A stretch of 25,419 bases of DNA, from assembly GCA_037440385.1 (NCBI GenBank), contig JBBIUI010000029.1, positions 1 through 25,419 of the forward strand. The letters run 5' to 3'. The notes beneath the pieces are model-generated. The model was not told the DNA's origin and did no database searches. It worked only from the letters and a program-made list of their open reading frames with translations. The position numbers and the translations under genes were made by a program. Within the stretch, counting starts at the first letter, position 1. Each line of letters begins with the position of its first letter. Source of the stretch: CG2-30-68-42 sp037440385. Its GTDB lineage: Bacteria; Pseudomonadota; Gammaproteobacteria; Burkholderiales; Rhodocyclaceae. This document shows positions 23,347 to 25,419 of the stretch, piece after piece.

Positions 23347-24186
23347 ATGCAACTCGTCCTGATCAGCGGGCTGTCAGGCTCGGGCAAGAGCGTGGCGCTC
23401 AATGTGCTCGAGGACGCCGATTACTTCTGCGTCGACAATCTGCCTGCGACGCTGCTGCCGCAACTGGTTCGTCATCTGCGCGGCGGCGGGTATGAGCGCG
23501 CCGCGGTGGCGGTCGATGTGCGCTCCGGCGCGAGCATCGCCGCGTTGCCCGAGCAGGTGAGCGAGATGCGCGCGAGCGGCGTCGATCTGCGGTTCATCTT
23601 CCTCGATGCCCGCGACGACACGCTGATCGCCCGCTTCTCGGAAACGCGCCGCGCGCATCCGCTCGCCCACCGTGACGTCACGCTGCCGGAAGCGATCCAG
23701 CGCGAGCGCGATGCGCTCGAGAAGATCGCGGAGCTCGGCCACCGTGTCGACACCAGCGACCTGCAGGCGAATGCGCTGCGCGCCTGGGTCAAGAAGTTCG
23801 TCGAGGCGCAGGCCGAGCAGGGCATCACGCTGCTGTTCGAGTCCTTCGGATTCAAGAACGGCATCCCGCTCGACGCCGATTTCGTCTTCGACGTGCGCTG
23901 CCTGCCCAACCCGCACTACGATCCGCAACTGCGCCCGCTGACCGGACGCGACGAGGCGGTGATCGCGTTCCTCGACGCGCAGTACGAGGTGCTGCGCATG
24001 CGCGAGGACATCCATCGCTTCGTCTATCAGTGGCTTCCGTGCTTCATCCGCGACAACCGCAGCTACCTGACGGTGGCGATCGGCTGCACCGGCGGGCAGC
24101 ACCGCTCGGTCTACTTCGCGGAATGGCTGGCGGAGCGATTCCGTCACTCGGCGCGGGTCATCGTGCGCCACCGGGCGCTCGCATGA
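23347..24186 (+). CDS. rapZ: RNase adapter/nucleotide-binding protein RapZ
   Basis: RapZ-family proteins (YvcJ/YhbJ) bind nucleotides; in E. coli RapZ presents the sRNA GlmZ to RNase E and so sets GlmS levels for cell-envelope precursor supply. The 279-residue product has a P-loop GLSGSGKS (8-15), DYFCVDNLP (25-33), FESFGFKNGIPLDADFVFDVRCLPNP, and the C-terminal IGCTGGQHRSVYFAEWLAE. Length is typical. In proteobacteria rapZ often lies near hprK, ptsN or other PTS genes; here it is about 1.1 kb beyond ptsI with the REC-Hpt gene between. The next gene overlaps its stop by 4 bases. Confidence 0.94.
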   Translation: MQLVLISGLSGSGKSVALNVLEDADYFCVDNLPATLLPQLVRHLRGGGYERAAVAVDVRSGASIAALPEQVSEMRASGVDLRFIFLDARDDTLIARFSETRRAHPLAHRDVTLPEAIQRERDALEKIAELGHRVDTSDLQANALRAWVKKFVEAQAEQGITLLFESFGFKNGIPLDADFVFDVRCLPNPHYDPQLRPLTGRDEAVIAFLDAQYEVLRMREDIHRFVYQWLPCFIRDNRSYLTVAIGCTGGQHRSVYFAEWLAERFRHSARVIVRHRALA

Positions 24187-24566
24187 CGCCGCGCGCGTGG
24201 CTGCGGCTGCTTCGGCCCGGCGACTGGTTCACCCTGTGCGCCGCGGCCGCGGCGGTCGCCGCATTGTGGCTGACGCTCACATCCTCCGGGCCGGCACAGC
24301 GTGCCCAGATCCGCTCCGGCGGCCGGCTCGTGGCCGAGCTGCCGCTCACGAGTGCGCGCACGCTGGACGTCGATGGCCCGCTCGGGCGAACGCGCATCGA
24401 GGTCGCGCCGGGCCGGGCGCGCGTCGTCTCGGATCCGGGACCGCGCCAGTACTGCGTCAAGCAGGGCTGGCTCGACCGCCCCAACGCGATCGCCATCTGC
24501 GCGCCGAACGAGGTCAGCCTCGCGCTCGTCGGCGCCGCGCCCGACCATGACACCATCAATTATTGA
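24183..24566 (+). CDS. NusG domain II-containing membrane-anchored protein
   Basis: The 127-residue product has a membrane anchor (about residues 18-37, FTLCAAAAAVAALWLTLTSS) followed by a small beta-rich extracytoplasmic domain. The pattern QIRSGGRLVAELPLTSARTLDVDGPLG...IEVAPGRARVVSDPGPRQYCVKQGWLDRPNAIAICAPNEVSLALVG matches the family called NusG domain II (NusG_II, DUF1312), including the conserved SPxxxCxxxG-type and CxPN motifs, here DPGPRQYCVKQG and ICAPN. It overlaps both rapZ (ATGA) and the following Gx transporter gene (20 bases), its standard partner. The biochemical role is not known; flavin or redox-protein maturation has been suspected from gene neighbourhoods. Confidence 0.85.
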   Translation: MTPRAWLRLLRPGDWFTLCAAAAAVAALWLTLTSSGPAQRAQIRSGGRLVAELPLTSARTLDVDGPLGRTRIEVAPGRARVVSDPGPRQYCVKQGWLDRPNAIAICAPNEVSLALVGAAPDHDTINY

Positions 24567-25092
24567 GCTGCGCGCAAGCGAAAAGGACCAGCGCATCGCG
24601 CGCTATGCCGCAGCGGCGATCGCGCTCGGGGTGGCGGAAGCCGCGATCCCCTCGCCCTTGCCCGGCATCAAGCCGGGGCTGGCGAACATCGTGATCCTCG
24701 TGGTCTTGTTCCGCCACGGATGGCGCGAAGCGGCCTGGGTCAGCGCGCTGCGGGTCATCGCGGGCAGCCTGCTGCTCGGTCAGTTCCTCGCGCCGGGTTT
24801 TTTCCTGAGCCTCGCCGGAGCGCTCGCCAGCCTGGCGGCGCTGGCCGCCGGCGCGCGGCTGCCCGCGCGCTGGTTCGGTCCGGTGAGCGTCAGCGTGATC
24901 GCGGCCTTCTTCCACGTGGCGGGCCAGCTCGTGCTCGCGCGGGCGTGGCTGGTTCCGCACGATGCGGTCTTCCTGCTCGTGCCGGTGTTTGCGGCGGCGG
25001 CACTGCTGTTCGGAACCGTCAATGGCCTCGCGGCGGCGCGCTTGCTGGCCAACGACCGTGCCGCAGCGCCCGTCGCGGCGCCGGGCGGATGA
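24547..25092 (+). CDS. Gx transporter family membrane protein
   Basis: The 181-residue product is a multi-helix membrane protein of the Gx transporter family, often annotated as heptaprenyl diphosphate synthase component I because of an old misassignment. It shows AIALGVAEAAIPSPLPGIKPGLANIVILVVLF, the family signature, then LRVIAGSLLLGQFLAPGFFLSLAGALAS and a later FFHVAGQLVLARAWLV. These features resemble S-components of ECF vitamin transporters. It starts inside the preceding NusG-II gene and ends 10 bases before the convergent mutY. The cargo is unknown; the recurrent association with ApbE and NusG-II genes points towards flavin or quinone-linked redox chemistry, by inference. Confidence 0.87.
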   Translation: MTPSIIELRASEKDQRIARYAAAAIALGVAEAAIPSPLPGIKPGLANIVILVVLFRHGWREAAWVSALRVIAGSLLLGQFLAPGFFLSLAGALASLAALAAGARLPARWFGPVSVSVIAAFFHVAGQLVLARAWLVPHDAVFLLVPVFAAAALLFGTVNGLAAARLLANDRAAAPVAAPGG

Positions 25093-25102
25093 CCGGCACG
25101 CA

Positions 25103-25419
25103 TCAGTCGCGATCGTCGGCGACGGGCAGGTGATCGAGCAGCCGGAGGATCGGGGCGGGCACAGGCTCGCGCCCGAGGCGCGAGCGCGCGACCCAGCGGT
25201 AACGGTCCTGCGCGCAGTGAGGCTGCCGCGCGGCGGCCAGGCACAGCAGCGGCTCGACCACCATCCGGAAGTGCGTGAAGCCGATCGGCAGGTCATCGAG
25301 CTTGTCGACCGAGGCGAGCTCGCAGGCGAGGTGCGCCGCGCAGAACGCCGCCGGCTCGGCGCCTTCCGGCAGCTCGGGCAGGCTCATCAGTCCGCCCCAC
25401 AGCCCCGCGTACGGTCGCT
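25103..25419 (-). CDS. mutY: A/G-specific adenine glycosylase MutY, C-terminal part (cut by window edge)
   Basis: MutY removes adenine mispaired with 8-oxoguanine. The minus-strand frame is open to the window edge and reads RPYAGLWGGLMSLPELPEG, followed by LDDLPIGFTHFRMVVEPLL, the characteristic C-terminal Nudix-like domain of MutY that recognises 8-oxoguanine (GLWGG and FTHF motifs). The catalytic and iron-sulfur parts lie beyond the window. An internal ATG at 25387 is not the start because conserved residues precede it. It is convergent with the Gx transporter gene. Confidence 0.88.
   Translation of the reverse strand, partial: RPYAGLWGGLMSLPELPEGAEPAAFCAAHLACELASVDKLDDLPIGFTHFRMVVEPLLCLAAARQPHCAQDRYRWVARSRLGREPVPAPILRLLDHLPVADDRD

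Overview
The window is chromosomal DNA, roughly 65% GC by eye, and looks like the origin-proximal region of a proteobacterium. A betaproteobacterium or close gammaproteobacterial relative fits best. The L34 protein carries a GFLVRM..TRGGRAV stretch typical of Betaproteobacteria, and both the gshA-gshB / EIIA-HPr-EI neighbourhood and the porin-glnK-amtB operon are familiar from that class. This is inference from family knowledge; no 16S gene is present.

Region 1 (1-6233) is the origin housekeeping block. A 5' piece of dnaA on the minus strand is divergent from rpmH-rnpA-yidD-yidC-mnmE, across a short AT-rich gap with one perfect DnaA box. mnmE is followed directly by typA rather than by the mnmG that often lies nearby.

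Region 2 (6234-9310) is a tight three-gene operon: an exported retropepsin-like (RimB-type) protease, an inactive transglutaminase fused to a multi-helix membrane domain, and an ATP-grasp ligase. The family combination is conserved but its substrate is not established to my knowledge, so this is the best candidate for a poorly described system here.

Region 3 (9311-10157) holds a TauE/SafE permease gene bracketed by two identical 14-bp palindromes that match parS, the chromosome-partition site bound by ParB. This places the segregation centromere about 9-10 kb from the dnaA/rpmH gap.

Region 4 (10158-13064) is a nitrogen-control operon: TorF-like porin, PII protein and AmtB ammonium channel. 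Upstream are a sigma-54 promoter with exact GG-N10-GC spacing and two tandem NtrC-like sites centred near -140 and -109.

Region 5 (13065-22251) has a YheS-type ABC-F ATPase on the minus strand and a divergent solitary adenine-type DNA methyltransferase. These are followed by glutathione synthesis (gshA of the non-classical type, and gshB), a lipoprotein ApbE flavin transferase, a small membrane protein, and a permease-less PTS relay (EIIA of the mannose type, HPr, EI). The genes from gshA to ptsI are nearly all overlapping or a few bases apart.

Region 6 (22252-25419) has a minus-strand REC-Hpt two-component protein, then rapZ, a NusG-domain-II membrane protein and a Gx-family membrane transporter component in one overlapping operon, and finally the 3' end of mutY on the minus strand. 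The window has no tRNA, rRNA, CRISPR array or insertion sequence that I can see, and no gene-free stretch above 300 bases.
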